From: Hydrogenimonas sp. SS33
GTDB lineage: Bacteria; Campylobacterota; Campylobacteria; Campylobacterales; Hydrogenimonadaceae
NCBI RefSeq assembly: GCF_040436365.1
Contig: NZ_AP026369.1
Span: 1,551,501-1,615,500, forward strand
DNA: 64,000 nucleotides
Direction of reading: 5' to 3'
Shown here one piece after another: positions 27,710-35,752 of the stretch (position 1 is its first letter; each line of letters begins with the position of its first letter). The notes under the pieces are model-generated. The model was not told where the DNA came from and did not search any database. It was given only the letters and a program-made list of their open reading frames with translations. The position numbers and the translations under genes were made by a program.

Positions 27710-27746
27710 TTAGACTCCCAAAGCAAACGAGACGAGGTTTTCCACC

Positions 27747-28769
27747 ATGAAGAAAAAACTCTACAGTACCGAATGCGACACCACGCGTTCCACCACATCG
27801 ATCATCAACGGATGCACGGCGGGCATCATCAACCTCAACAGAAACAAGTATGAGTGGGCCTACAACCTCTGGGAAGTGATGATGGCCAATACCTGGTTCC
27901 CCAAAGAGGTGGACCTGACCGAAGATGCGAGAGACTACAAGCACCTGCTGCCGGCGGAGCGGCGGATGTACGACAAGGTTCTGGCCCAGCTCATCTTCAT
28001 GGACTCCATCCAGACCAACAACACCGCCGACAATGTCAACCCCTGGATCACCGCACCGGAAGTGAACATGTGCCTGGTCCGTCAGGCTTTCGAAGAGGCG
28101 CTCCATTCACAGAGCTACGCCGTTATGGTCGACTCCATCTCCATCAATACCGACGAAATCTACGACATGTGGAAGTCGGATACGGAGTTGCTTCGCAAAA
28201 ACTCCTTCATCGGCGATGTCTACGAAAAATACGGCGAACTGGCCCAGGAGGACGACGAAGCGAAAATCTACATGCTCGTCGCCAACCAGTGCCTGGAGGG
28301 GATCTATTTCTACAGCGGCTTCTCCGCCATGTACGCCTTGGCCAGAAGCGGCAAGATGCTCGGGTCGGCCCAGATGATCCGCTTCATCCAGCGCGACGAA
28401 GTGACCCACCTGGCCCTCTACAGCAACATCATCAAAGAGATCAAGAAGGAGTATCCCCACCTCTTCAATGAGCGGGTCATCGCCAACATGCGAGAAATGT
28501 ACCGCCAGGCTTACGAACTGGAGCGCAACTGGGGATGGTATGTCACGGAAGACCAGATTCTGGGCCTCAACCAGCAGATCATCGACCAGTATGTCCAGTA
28601 CCTGACCGACAAACGTCTCAAAGCGATCGGCCTCGAGCCGATGTTCGGCGCCGACAACCCCATCAAGTGGGTCGACAGCTTCTCCACCTTCAACGACCAA
28701 AAATCCAACTTCTTCGAAGCGAACGTCACCAACTACTCCAAGGGAAGCATCAGCTTTGACGATTTCTGA
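27747..28769 (+). CDS. nrdB: Ribonucleoside-diphosphate reductase, beta subunit
   Basis: 340 aa. It is the radical-carrying small subunit of class I ribonucleotide reductase. Iron-ligand regions are visible as WFPKEVDLTEDARD, the EEALHSQSYAVMVDSI helix and FIQRDEVTHLALYSN. The C terminus (SISFDDF) is the flexible tail that docks on NrdA. An AGACGAGG-type site precedes the ATG. It is separated from nrdA by a repeat, so expression may depend on read-through or on a promoter at the repeat. Confidence 0.95.
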   Translation: MKKKLYSTECDTTRSTTSIINGCTAGIINLNRNKYEWAYNLWEVMMANTWFPKEVDLTEDARDYKHLLPAERRMYDKVLAQLIFMDSIQTNNTADNVNPWITAPEVNMCLVRQAFEEALHSQSYAVMVDSISINTDEIYDMWKSDTELLRKNSFIGDVYEKYGELAQEDDEAKIYMLVANQCLEGIYFYSGFSAMYALARSGKMLGSAQMIRFIQRDEVTHLALYSNIIKEIKKEYPHLFNERVIANMREMYRQAYELERNWGWYVTEDQILGLNQQIIDQYVQYLTDKRLKAIGLEPMFGADNPIKWVDSFSTFNDQKSNFFEANVTNYSKGSISFDDF

Positions 28770-29490
28770 GACCGGCCTTCGGGCCTTCGCGCTCCAGCTC
28801 AAAACCCACCCCGGCGATTTCGACCGCAACATTACGCGCCTTGCCGAAAAGGTGAGGGGCCTTCCGGAAGGAAGCCTCGTCGTCACCCCGGAAGTCTTCG
28901 TCACGGGCTATCCCTACGACAGGCTCGACGACGCGGCGAATAGCGGCGAAAAGGCACTGTCACTCATGACGGGTCTGTCAAAGGGGAAGATTGTCACATT
29001 GACACTCATCGTCAAAGAGAAGGGCCGCTACTACAACCGCTCTTTCGTCTTTCACGACGGCAACATCGTCCATACCCAAAACAAGGTGAAGCTCTTCCTT
29101 CTGGGTGAAGAGGACAGGTACCTGACGGCAGGTTCCATGGAGGAGATACGGCCCTTCGAGATTGACGGCATCCGCTTCGGCCTTACCGTCTGTTTCGAAC
29201 TGCGCTATCCGGAGATCTGGCTCAGACTCAGAGGCGCCGACGCCATCCTCGTCCCCGCACGCTGGGGGTTGCCCAGAAAAAAACACCTCGAAGCGATGTC
29301 CCGGGCTCTTGGCATCGCCAACCAGTGCTACTGCATCGTCGCCAACAGCGGCGACGACGAGATGGCCCGAAGCAGCGCCATCGTCACCCCCAACGGCGAC
29401 ATGCATCTTGATGACCTCGCCGAGACGATCGAAGGAAGAGTCGACCTTCGCTCCGTCAAGAAAATCCGACGCTACATCAAAATGGGATAA
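28756..29490 (+). CDS. Carbon-nitrogen hydrolase (nitrilase superfamily)
   Basis: 244 aa from TTG 28756, overlapping nrdB by 14 bases. The Glu-Lys-Cys triad of the superfamily is seen in VVTPEVFVTGY, QNKVKLFLLGEED and TVCFELRYPEIWL. Enzymes of this group hydrolyse amides such as omega-amides or N-carbamoyl compounds. The pcm gene follows after 3 bases. The substrate is unknown. The TTG start is supported by AAGGGA upstream and by the family's short N terminus. Confidence 0.88.
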   Translation: MTISETGLRAFALQLKTHPGDFDRNITRLAEKVRGLPEGSLVVTPEVFVTGYPYDRLDDAANSGEKALSLMTGLSKGKIVTLTLIVKEKGRYYNRSFVFHDGNIVHTQNKVKLFLLGEEDRYLTAGSMEEIRPFEIDGIRFGLTVCFELRYPEIWLRLRGADAILVPARWGLPRKKHLEAMSRALGIANQCYCIVANSGDDEMARSSAIVTPNGDMHLDDLAETIEGRVDLRSVKKIRRYIKMG

Positions 29491-29493
29491 CGC

Positions 29494-30135
29494 ATGCTCG
29501 ACCACGCCAAACGGATCAAACTGGAAAATTTCGCCGATGAGATCGCTTCGGAAGTGCCCCTGACACCTGCTATTTACCGGGCTTTCGCCGAAATCGACCG
29601 GGAAATTTTCGTACCCCAGGGCTTCAGGCACTGGGCCTACCGGCTCGATGCCCTCCCCATCAAAGCCGACCAGTGGATCAGCTCCCCCCTGACCGTCGCC
29701 AAAATGACCGTCTATCTGGAACCGGAAGGGGCCGACAATGTCCTGGAGATCGGCTGCGGAAGCGGGTATCAGGCCGCGATTCTGAGCCGTCTCTTCCGCC
29801 GTGTTTTCACCATCGAGCGGATCGACACTCTGCTCAAAGAGGCGAAGGCGCGCTTCAAAGCCCTCGATATCCACAATATCCACACCCGTCTCGATGACGG
29901 ACAGCGCGGCTGGCGCCAGTACGCCCCTTTCGACCGTATTCTCTTTTCCGCTTCCACCCCAGCCGTCCCCGACACCCTCTTCGAACAGCTCGCCGACGGC
30001 GGCATTCTCGTCGCACCCATCGAACAAGGGAGGGAGCAGGTCATCACCCGCTTCGTCAAAGAGGGGGAGAGTGTCACCTCCGAACCCCTGGAGAGCTGTC
30101 TCTTCGTTCCTGTCAAGGACGGCATAGAGCAGTAA
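29494..30135 (+). CDS. pcm: Protein-L-isoaspartate O-methyltransferase
   Basis: 213 aa. It methylates isoaspartyl residues formed by protein ageing so that they can be repaired. The substrate region (QWISSPLTVAKMT) precedes the SAM-binding motif VLEIGCGSGYQAAILSRLF, and the C-terminal motif DGGILVAPIEQG is present. It is the last gene of the nrd operon segment; a new promoter follows at 30163. Confidence 0.95.
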   Translation: MLDHAKRIKLENFADEIASEVPLTPAIYRAFAEIDREIFVPQGFRHWAYRLDALPIKADQWISSPLTVAKMTVYLEPEGADNVLEIGCGSGYQAAILSRLFRRVFTIERIDTLLKEAKARFKALDIHNIHTRLDDGQRGWRQYAPFDRILFSASTPAVPDTLFEQLADGGILVAPIEQGREQVITRFVKEGESVTSEPLESCLFVPVKDGIEQ

Positions 30136-30162
30136 GCCCCGTGCTGTGGGAACGGGTTTTGC

Positions 30163-30168
30163 TATAAT
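30163..30168 (+). promoter_or_regulatory. -10 box for the 30199 gene
   Basis: TTGCTATAAT, 30 bases before the ATG at 30199. Confidence 0.5.
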
Positions 30169-30198
30169 GCAACAAAACCGTCAACCCATGGGACAGAT

Positions 30199-30906
30199 AT
30201 GCAACAACTTGTCAAACCTTCCGAATACGCCAAAATGCACGGCCTCTCCCGCCAGAGTGTCTATGCAAAAATCAAACGGGGCACCCTTCCGTCACGCAAA
30301 GTTGACGGCCGCTACTATGTCATTGTCGCCGACACGATGGAGCCCAAAAGTGACAATGCCGCGTCAACGGAAGAGGAGATCGAACATGTCTCCCTTATCG
30401 AAGAGTACCGTGAGATCCTCCGTGCCAAAGACGAAACGATCGAAGTGCTCAAAGCCTCCATCGAAGACCTGAAAGAGGCCAACGCCCAGATCACCCAGAC
30501 GCTGCAGCAGGAGATCACTCTCCTCAAACAGGCTTTCAACGAAATGAAGGCCATCTACCGGCGGGGCTACATGCTGCCCCATACGGAAACCGTTTCCCCG
30601 GCAGTGAAGGAAGAGCACCCCATCGAAGTAGAGCCGGAAGAGGTTGACAAACAGACCAAAAAAGCGGAGAAACCGAAGAGCAAGGCCTCGAAAAAAGAGA
30701 AGAAGGGAAAATCGAAAGAGGATGAGGAGGAGTGCTGGATTCCCCTCGGCGACCTCATCCAGCGCCAGCAATACAACTACAACAAGGCCAAACAGGTCGT
30801 CAAACGTTTCAAAAAGGCCTACAAGCGCGGAGACCGCCGAATCAAGAAGCAAAACGGCATCTATTACATCTCCTGCTACGATTTTTACGAAGACATCTTG
30901 GAATAA
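30199..30906 (+). CDS. HTH/coiled-coil protein with basic linker, unknown function
   Basis: 235 aa. Residues 1-40 (VKPSEYAKMHGLSRQSVYAK, then IKRGTLPSRKVDGRYYV) resemble a MerR/excisionase-like helix-turn-helix. Residues about 65-115 form a coiled coil, followed by a Lys/Glu-rich linker (about 135-180). The C-terminal region (DLIQRQQYNYNKAKQVVKRF to YYISCYDFYEDILE) looks like a second small DNA-binding or wing-like unit. It has its own promoter and ends just before tRNA-Pro. No named family is recognised. Confidence 0.75.
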   Translation: MQQLVKPSEYAKMHGLSRQSVYAKIKRGTLPSRKVDGRYYVIVADTMEPKSDNAASTEEEIEHVSLIEEYREILRAKDETIEVLKASIEDLKEANAQITQTLQQEITLLKQAFNEMKAIYRRGYMLPHTETVSPAVKEEHPIEVEPEEVDKQTKKAEKPKSKASKKEKKGKSKEDEEECWIPLGDLIQRQQYNYNKAKQVVKRFKKAYKRGDRRIKKQNGIYYISCYDFYEDILE

Positions 30907-30920
30907 CGGAATTTTTTTGC

Positions 30921-30926
30921 TATAAT
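30921..30926 (+). promoter_or_regulatory. -10 box for tRNA-Pro
   Basis: TTTGCTATAAT, 15 bases before the tRNA 5' end, after a run of seven T. Confidence 0.55.
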
Positions 30927-30941
30927 TCCCGTCTCCAAAGT

Positions 30942-31019
30942 CGGGGTGTGGCGCAGCCTGGTTAGCGTGCTACCTTGGGGTGGTAGAGGCCGCGGGTTCG
31001 AATCCCGCCACTCCGACCA
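30942..31019 (+). tRNA. tRNA-Pro (TGG)
   Basis: 78 bases including an encoded CCA. Acceptor CGGGGTG pairs with CACTCCG (one G-T pair), the anticodon TGG lies within CTACCTTGGGGTGGTAG, and the T loop is TTCGAAT. Confidence 0.95.
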
Positions 31020-31164
31020 TTGAAACTCCTGTTTCAGCGTTTATTCCGATTCCCAAAGTGGAATCGAAAACTACTCCGCTTCAGTCATTCTTCTTTTTTC
31101 ATATTTTGATAGCAGATTTGTACCATTTTCCGGCAAAAGAGAACCTGGAATCTGTGTTTTTGGC

Positions 31165-32658
31165 TTACTTCTTCTGTTCTTCCTCGACGATCACGACATT
31201 TCTGCCGCTCTCTTTCGCCTTGTACAGCCCCTGGTCGGCGCGGTTGATCAGGGAGCCTATCGACTCGTTGCGGTGACGGATGGCGATGCCGATGCTGACC
31301 GTGACGTTTTCTACACCTTCAAACCGGTGGATGTCGATATGTTTGCGCAGTTTTTCCGCGACAATGTAGGCTTGATCCGTACCCGCATTGGCCAGGAATA
31401 TCAGGAACTCGTCTCCTCCATAGCGGCAGAACACATCCTCTTTGCGGATATGGGTTGCGATGATCCTGGAAATCGTCTTGAGCACTTCATCGCCTTTGTC
31501 ATGTCCGTGATTGTCGTTAATAGGCTTGAAATTGTCGATGTCGATAAAGATAAGAGCGTATCGGGTATGCGCATTGAGCGCACTGAGGCATCCCCTGCGA
31601 TTGTAGACCCCGGTCAGGGGGTCGATATTGGCAGCGTGGGCTTTGACTCTGTAAAAATGGATCATAAGTATCAGAAAAAGGGAAACGATCGCCAGAAGAG
31701 CGATAGCGATTTTGCCGATATGGGAAAGTGAAAGAATGCTGGCGACGGCGCCGGTGTCGTTCTGTATGACAATGTAGTACCCGACATAGGTACCGTCTAT
31801 CGCCTTGAGCGGGATGAAGCTGACAATATGGTATTCCTGTTCCGGCTTGACGAGAATGGCGGAAAACTCCCGATAGGGCAGCAGATTGGTACGATACCCT
31901 GTTTCTCTGAGAATTTTGCAACTGTCAACCACATTCTCGTTGATGATGAATGCCGGGTCGACATAGCAGCGACGATAGAGGTGAAGCTGCTTCCAGTCCG
32001 CACTCTCTTTGACACGGTCGAGATTGAGGGCCAGATAATAGTGTGCGGCCCCTTCGCTCAGGCGCTCCAGCGCTTTTTTCATCACCAGAAAGGTAAAAGA
32101 GAGCTCTGCACTGCCGACATACTGCTTTTTGTAAAACAGCGGATAAATGGCACGATAGGCACCCAGATATTTGCCGATCTCAAACCCGTACAGAGGCTTG
32201 TGGACCTCTACGATTTTCGCGATGGAGGAACGGATATCGAGCAGCGAGTCGCCGTATTTGTCCGGTTTGTGTACACGCAGCAGCGATGTACCGTCGGGCA
32301 TATGAAACTGAAGATGGCGAAGATTCTGTTTTTTCAATTCTCTGTAAATCGGCAGATAGTGCCTGAGCAGGACCTCCCGCACCTTGTCCGGAGAAATTTC
32401 CCCTTTTTTGAGGCGGTACATCAATGTTTTGGTCCGATTGTCGAATATAATCGCCGCCACTGTATCGGAAGTCGTTTTGAAGGACTCCTGCTCCAAAGAG
32501 ATGAGACGCTTCTGCGTCTGTGTCGCCCGTTGCGCAATGGCATCGAGTTCGTTCTTCGTATAATATTCGATGGAGATATAAAGGAAAAGTGCCACAATTA
32601 CGACGAATGCACATTTGACAAGGGTTACAAGCCATAAATTTCTGTTTTCGACAATCAT
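31165..32658 (-). CDS. Membrane-bound diguanylate cyclase with periplasmic sensor
   Basis: 497 aa. An N-terminal helix (about 8-27) and a second near 315-335 flank a periplasmic Cache-like sensor region. The C-terminal GGDEF domain keeps the active motif RYGGDEFLIF and metal/substrate residues DIDNFKPINDNHGHDKGDE. RKED five residues before GGDEF is an intact inhibitory I-site (RxxD). It probably makes cyclic di-GMP in response to an external ligand. It is a single gene; YajQ, reported to bind this nucleotide in some bacteria, is encoded nearby. Confidence 0.9.
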   Translation of the reverse strand: MIVENRNLWLVTLVKCAFVVIVALFLYISIEYYTKNELDAIAQRATQTQKRLISLEQESFKTTSDTVAAIIFDNRTKTLMYRLKKGEISPDKVREVLLRHYLPIYRELKKQNLRHLQFHMPDGTSLLRVHKPDKYGDSLLDIRSSIAKIVEVHKPLYGFEIGKYLGAYRAIYPLFYKKQYVGSAELSFTFLVMKKALERLSEGAAHYYLALNLDRVKESADWKQLHLYRRCYVDPAFIINENVVDSCKILRETGYRTNLLPYREFSAILVKPEQEYHIVSFIPLKAIDGTYVGYYIVIQNDTGAVASILSLSHIGKIAIALLAIVSLFLILMIHFYRVKAHAANIDPLTGVYNRRGCLSALNAHTRYALIFIDIDNFKPINDNHGHDKGDEVLKTISRIIATHIRKEDVFCRYGGDEFLIFLANAGTDQAYIVAEKLRKHIDIHRFEGVENVTVSIGIAIRHRNESIGSLINRADQGLYKAKESGRNVVIVEEEQKK

Positions 32659-32719
32659 AAATTTATTCTATCATATTCGGTTGCCGGCCCAAGCAGGGAA
32701 GTCTGACGGAACGACCCTT

Positions 32720-34006
32720 TCATGCGCCGACCGCCAGAGCATAGAGAACCATGCCGTCGTCCCCCAGGAACCTTCGCACATCGTCGTCGTAGTAGGCCCC
32801 GATGCCGCTGCAGCCCAGCCCCAGGTAGGTGGCGGTGAGGTAGATGCGGTGGCCGAGTATTCCCGCTTTCTGGCAAAGGGGGCGGTAGTTGCATCCTCCG
32901 CTTGTCAGAAAAAAGGTGACACCGCTGTCGCTTCCCAGCCGCTGTTCCAGGCAGAGGTAGCCGGCTTTTTGGGAGAAATCCCCCTCTTTGAGGCATTCGT
33001 CCCCTCTGTAAAGCCCCTGTTTCATGCCGTCAACCCTGTTGACAACGGCGTAGACACTCACCTCTTCATCACAGTCGGAGGGAATGGGCAGACGGATGGT
33101 TTCGAGAAGCTTTTCATAATGGGCCTTCAGGATGGGGCGTCCCGAAAACTCCCGGATGGAGCGGCGCTTCATGATCGCCTCTTCCCACGCCTCTTCGTGA
33201 AAGTGAAAGGTCGGGAAGCGGGGATTGGGTCGGCACCCATGCAACGCCATCGACTCCGCATAGGCCCGTTCGATCACGATGTTGGGCTCGAAAGTGCCCG
33301 TCGGGTCCACCTGCCCGATTTGGGAAACCGGCATCTGCACTGTTCTGTCGCTTTCCGGGACGGCGGCGATGGCGGCGGAGAGGAAAAACTCCTCTCTGCC
33401 GAAGCCGAAAAACGCGTTCAGCTCCGCCAGGTCGATGCCGTAGGCGATGCGGTAGGCGTGACGGTAGAGGTGGGACCCCGCTTCGATGCCGCCCAGCAGA
33501 TGGCCCCCGTCGAGCAGGCAGTAGCGGTAGGCGCGGTCACGGTATTTCCAGGAGGAGCGCCAGTAGACCGCGGAGATGAAAAAGAGCAGTCCCCGCATGG
33601 GGCGGCGAAGGCGTAAAAACGGTTCCAGCCCCTCCTCCGCGCCGATGGGCTGCAGCATAACGGCGGAGGTTCTTCCCACTTCGAAATGGTAGATGCCGTC
33701 TTCAAACCCTTCGACGCCGCGGGCCTGAAAATAGAGTTCGTTGGGGTAGAGTGCACCGGCGCTGGGACTGGTCCGCAGGTAGTACTCGACACCCGGATAG
33801 CTCTTTTTGGCGTTGATGCCGCCGATGCGGTAGATGAAGAGATGGGAGGGATGGGTTTTTTCGAGGGGGGTCCGGGGAAGGGCGTCGGGGTAGAATTTCA
33901 TGGGCCTGGGCTGGGTGCTCCAGTCCAGATGGTACGCGTTTTGGCGTACCGAAGCCCAGGAGTGTTTCGTCGCTTCGTGGTACTCACGACCCGAACAGTC
34001 GTTCAT
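32720..34006 (-). CDS. SagB/ThcOx-type nitroreductase-fold dehydrogenase
   Basis: 428 aa from ATG 34006, with GGAGG 6 bases upstream; a longer frame to 34051 lacks a site. Two nitroreductase-fold halves are visible: LRTSPSAGALYPNELYF near residue 75 and a second with MKRRSIREFSGRPI near 285 and GHRIYLTATYLGLGCSGIGAYYDD near the end. SagB-type FMN enzymes oxidise azolines in modified peptides, but many homologs stand alone with unknown substrates. No YcaO or precursor peptide is visible nearby. It overlaps the DUF309 gene by 23 bases. Confidence 0.85.
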   Translation of the reverse strand: MNDCSGREYHEATKHSWASVRQNAYHLDWSTQPRPMKFYPDALPRTPLEKTHPSHLFIYRIGGINAKKSYPGVEYYLRTSPSAGALYPNELYFQARGVEGFEDGIYHFEVGRTSAVMLQPIGAEEGLEPFLRLRRPMRGLLFFISAVYWRSSWKYRDRAYRYCLLDGGHLLGGIEAGSHLYRHAYRIAYGIDLAELNAFFGFGREEFFLSAAIAAVPESDRTVQMPVSQIGQVDPTGTFEPNIVIERAYAESMALHGCRPNPRFPTFHFHEEAWEEAIMKRRSIREFSGRPILKAHYEKLLETIRLPIPSDCDEEVSVYAVVNRVDGMKQGLYRGDECLKEGDFSQKAGYLCLEQRLGSDSGVTFFLTSGGCNYRPLCQKAGILGHRIYLTATYLGLGCSGIGAYYDDDVRRFLGDDGMVLYALAVGA

Positions 34007-34301
34007 ACCGTTCCTCCAGCGTCTGCGCCACGTTTCGGTAACTGCCCGCATGAGAGCTCTCGACCCTCTCCAGCAGGGGCCGGTACTTCAGGTAGACCTT
34101 CCAGACCTGCCCGGCAGGCTTCATCCGTCCCCGTTTGACCAGTTCGAAAGCGACGGAGGCGTTGATGAAGCCCTTGATGAGGCGCACCTCGTCACTCGCT
34201 TCGAACCGCCTGGGAAACCAGGCCTCCTCCAGCGCTTCATGGGCTTCGTAATACGCCCCTCTTTCTATCAGGTCGATGAACCGGCTGCAGAGCTCTTCCA
34301 T
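33984..34301 (-). CDS. DUF309 protein
   Basis: 105 aa from ATG 34301. The pattern RGAYYEAHEALEEAWF with RLIKGFINASVAFELVKRG is the helical-bundle signature of DUF309, whose function is not known. It sits between the rhodanese-like gene (2-base gap) and the SagB-like gene (overlap), in a four-gene minus-strand operon led by yajQ. A longer frame up to 34589 overlaps the rhodanese gene and is not protein-like. Confidence 0.85.
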   Translation of the reverse strand: MEELCSRFIDLIERGAYYEAHEALEEAWFPRRFEASDEVRLIKGFINASVAFELVKRGRMKPAGQVWKVYLKYRPLLERVESSHAGSYRNVAQTLEERYERLFGS

Positions 34302-34303
34302 AC

Positions 34304-34612
34304 CTACACCCTCAGATTCCTGCGCCAGTAGCCGCGGCCGCCCCGCAGGGAGATGCAGACTTTGTCGGGAAACTTTTTGCGAAACTCGGTCAGCCGCTCT
34401 TTCGTCTCCTTGCCCGTGTCGCAGTAGAAGACCAGCACCGTGCCCTCCGGGTACTCTCTGAGTTCGTAGGGGTTGTAGAGAACCGTCTCCGCCCCTTCGA
34501 TGGGCCGGGCGATCGTATCCACCAGCAGCACCTGCCGCCCCTCGGAAGCCATCTCCTTTTTGGCCCGGAGGTACTCCTCCTGGGTCCACTCATCCTTGAA
34601 TGTGACACCCAT
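34304..34612 (-). CDS. Rhodanese-like protein
   Basis: 102 aa. The loop VLVFYCDTGKETKERL places one Cys where single-domain rhodaneses carry the persulfide, and the end LRGGRGYWRRN matches the typical RGG-G-W finish. Such proteins carry sulfane sulfur between enzymes. The ATG overlaps the yajQ stop by one base. The family match is moderate because the domain is divergent in its first half. Confidence 0.7.
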   Translation of the reverse strand: MGVTFKDEWTQEEYLRAKKEMASEGRQVLLVDTIARPIEGAETVLYNPYELREYPEGTVLVFYCDTGKETKERLTEFRKKFPDKVCISLRGGRGYWRRNLRV

Positions 34613-35109
34613 CAGCGGTAGTTGCCGAACGTAACGGGGAAATCGAGGTCGAGGGACTTGAGATGGGCAATGACGGCCTGCAGGTCATCCAGCGATTTGC
34701 CGCTGACGCGGATCTCCTCCCCCTGGATGGCCGCCTGCACCTTGAGTTTGAGCCCCTTGATCTCCTTGACGATGCACTTGGCATCCTCCTTGCCAATGGC
34801 GTCGACGATGGCGAAAACTGCCTTGCGGGTCCCGCCGCTGGCATCTTCGCGGCTCACCTCTTTGAGGGCCTTGGGGTCGATGCCCCGTTTGATCAGTTTG
34901 CCCAAAAGGATGTCGTGCAGGGCATCGAGTTTGTTTTCGCTGGAGCTGATAAGCGTGATGGTTTTCGCCTTCTCGTTGAGGTCGATCTCCTTGACGAGCC
35001 CTTTGAAGTCGTAGCGGTTTTCCGCCTCTTTCTGCGCCTGTTGAATCGCATTCTTGATCTCCTGCATATCGACTTTGGCAGAGATGTCGAAACTGTGCTC
35101 CTTGGCCAT
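34612..35109 (-). CDS. yajQ: YajQ family protein
   Basis: 165 aa from ATG 35109, which has AGGAGG upstream. The N terminus MAKEHSFDISAKVDMQEIKN and the end LKSLDLDFPVTFGNYR are those of YajQ (UPF0234), a two-domain protein that binds nucleic acid and, in Xanthomonas, cyclic di-GMP. It leads the operon yajQ, rhodanese-like, DUF309, SagB-like. Its promoter abuts family B copy 3. Cyclic di-GMP binding here is only inferred. Confidence 0.93.
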   Translation of the reverse strand: MAKEHSFDISAKVDMQEIKNAIQQAQKEAENRYDFKGLVKEIDLNEKAKTITLISSSENKLDALHDILLGKLIKRGIDPKALKEVSREDASGGTRKAVFAIVDAIGKEDAKCIVKEIKGLKLKVQAAIQGEEIRVSGKSLDDLQAVIAHLKSLDLDFPVTFGNYR

Positions 35110-35141
35110 GGGTCCTCCTGTAGCGGGGTTGGTTTGAGGGT

Positions 35142-35147
35142 ATTGTA
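35142..35147 (-). promoter_or_regulatory. -10 box for yajQ
   Basis: On the minus strand TTTTGCTACAAT, 33 bases before the ATG. The repeat at 35154-35422 begins 7 bases upstream, so it supplies the -35 region. Confidence 0.5.
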
Positions 35148-35153
35148 GCAAAA

Positions 35154-35422
35154 GGGCACCTCTAAAAACCCATGCCCAGCCATAGAAGGCAAAGAGAGCG
35201 TCGGATTTCGTAGTAAGGTCGACGAAGGGCTACTTGGAAAGTAACTCGAGGAGAGCTTCTGCGAAAGACGATGCTCACTTTGCCTTCCCTTCGGGCTATG
35301 CGAGCTTTCACGCAGCCTGCGTTGCCGCTCCTTGAATTGGCTTTGGCCAGTCCTGCGTCGCGGCGCCTTGTCTGCGCAAAAGCTCGCAAAGCTATGGCAG
35401 GGATGGGTTTTTATGGGTGCCC
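35154..35422 (-). repeat. Family B repeat, copy 3 (between yajQ and mazEF)
   Basis: 269 bp in inverted orientation relative to copies 1 and 2. The inverted ends and the nested GAAGGCAAAGAGAGCGTCG/CGATGCTCACTTTGCCTTC and GCGAGCTTTCACGCAG/CTGCGCAAAAGCTCGC arms are kept. The stretch between them differs most (about 35210-35250). The divergent promoters of yajQ and the toxin-antitoxin pair lie at its two edges. Confidence 0.85.
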
Positions 35423-35445
35423 TAAAGGGAAAATCTTTTGTCCGG

Positions 35446-35474
35446 TTGACCTTTTTTTCAATTGATATTAAAAT
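35446..35474 (+). promoter_or_regulatory. Sigma70-type promoter of the toxin-antitoxin pair
   Basis: TTGACC (35446-35451), 17 bases, then TAAAAT (35469-35474). It is one of few complete -35/-10 promoters in the window. Confidence 0.6.
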
Positions 35475-35497
35475 AGTATTACTAACTGATGTTACTA
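35475..35497 (+). promoter_or_regulatory. Putative antitoxin operator
   Basis: A(G)TATTACTAACTGATGTTACTA contains the direct word TTACTA twice and a partial dyad, placed between the -10 box and the ribosome-binding site. That is where ribbon-helix-helix antitoxins usually bind to repress their own operon. Confidence 0.35.
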
Positions 35498-35509
35498 AAA
35501 GGAGTAATC

Positions 35510-35752
35510 ATGCCCACATTGACACTCAAAACCGATGAACGTTTTTTCGAAAAGGTGACGGACCTGGCGAGGCGCCTGCATCTCTCCAAGAGCGAACTGA
35601 TCCGGCGCGCCATCGCGGACTATGAAGCGACAATCCGCCGAAAGGAGCTGGAAGAGCAGATGCGCAAAGCTTCGATGAAAGTTAGAGAGGCGAATCGTAA
35701 AATCGAGAAGGAGTTCGAATCGACGCTGAAGGACGGCCTCGATGATCTTTGA
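35510..35752 (+). CDS. Ribbon-helix-helix antitoxin
   Basis: 80 aa. The N-terminal strand and two helices (TLTLKTDERFFEKVTDLARR, then SKSELIRRAIADYE) form a ribbon-helix-helix DNA-binding unit. The charged C-terminal helix (about 40-80) would wrap the toxin. The ATG at 35510 has AAGGAG upstream, and the toxin start overlaps its end by 11 bases. It likely neutralises the MazF-like toxin and represses the operon. Confidence 0.85.
   Translation: MPTLTLKTDERFFEKVTDLARRLHLSKSELIRRAIADYEATIRRKELEEQMRKASMKVREANRKIEKEFESTLKDGLDDL

Noticed and set aside
33984-34589. A 201-codon version of the DUF309 gene
   Set aside because: The first 95 codons are Gly/Arg-rich sequence read in the wrong phase across the rhodanese-like gene; the family domain begins at 34301.
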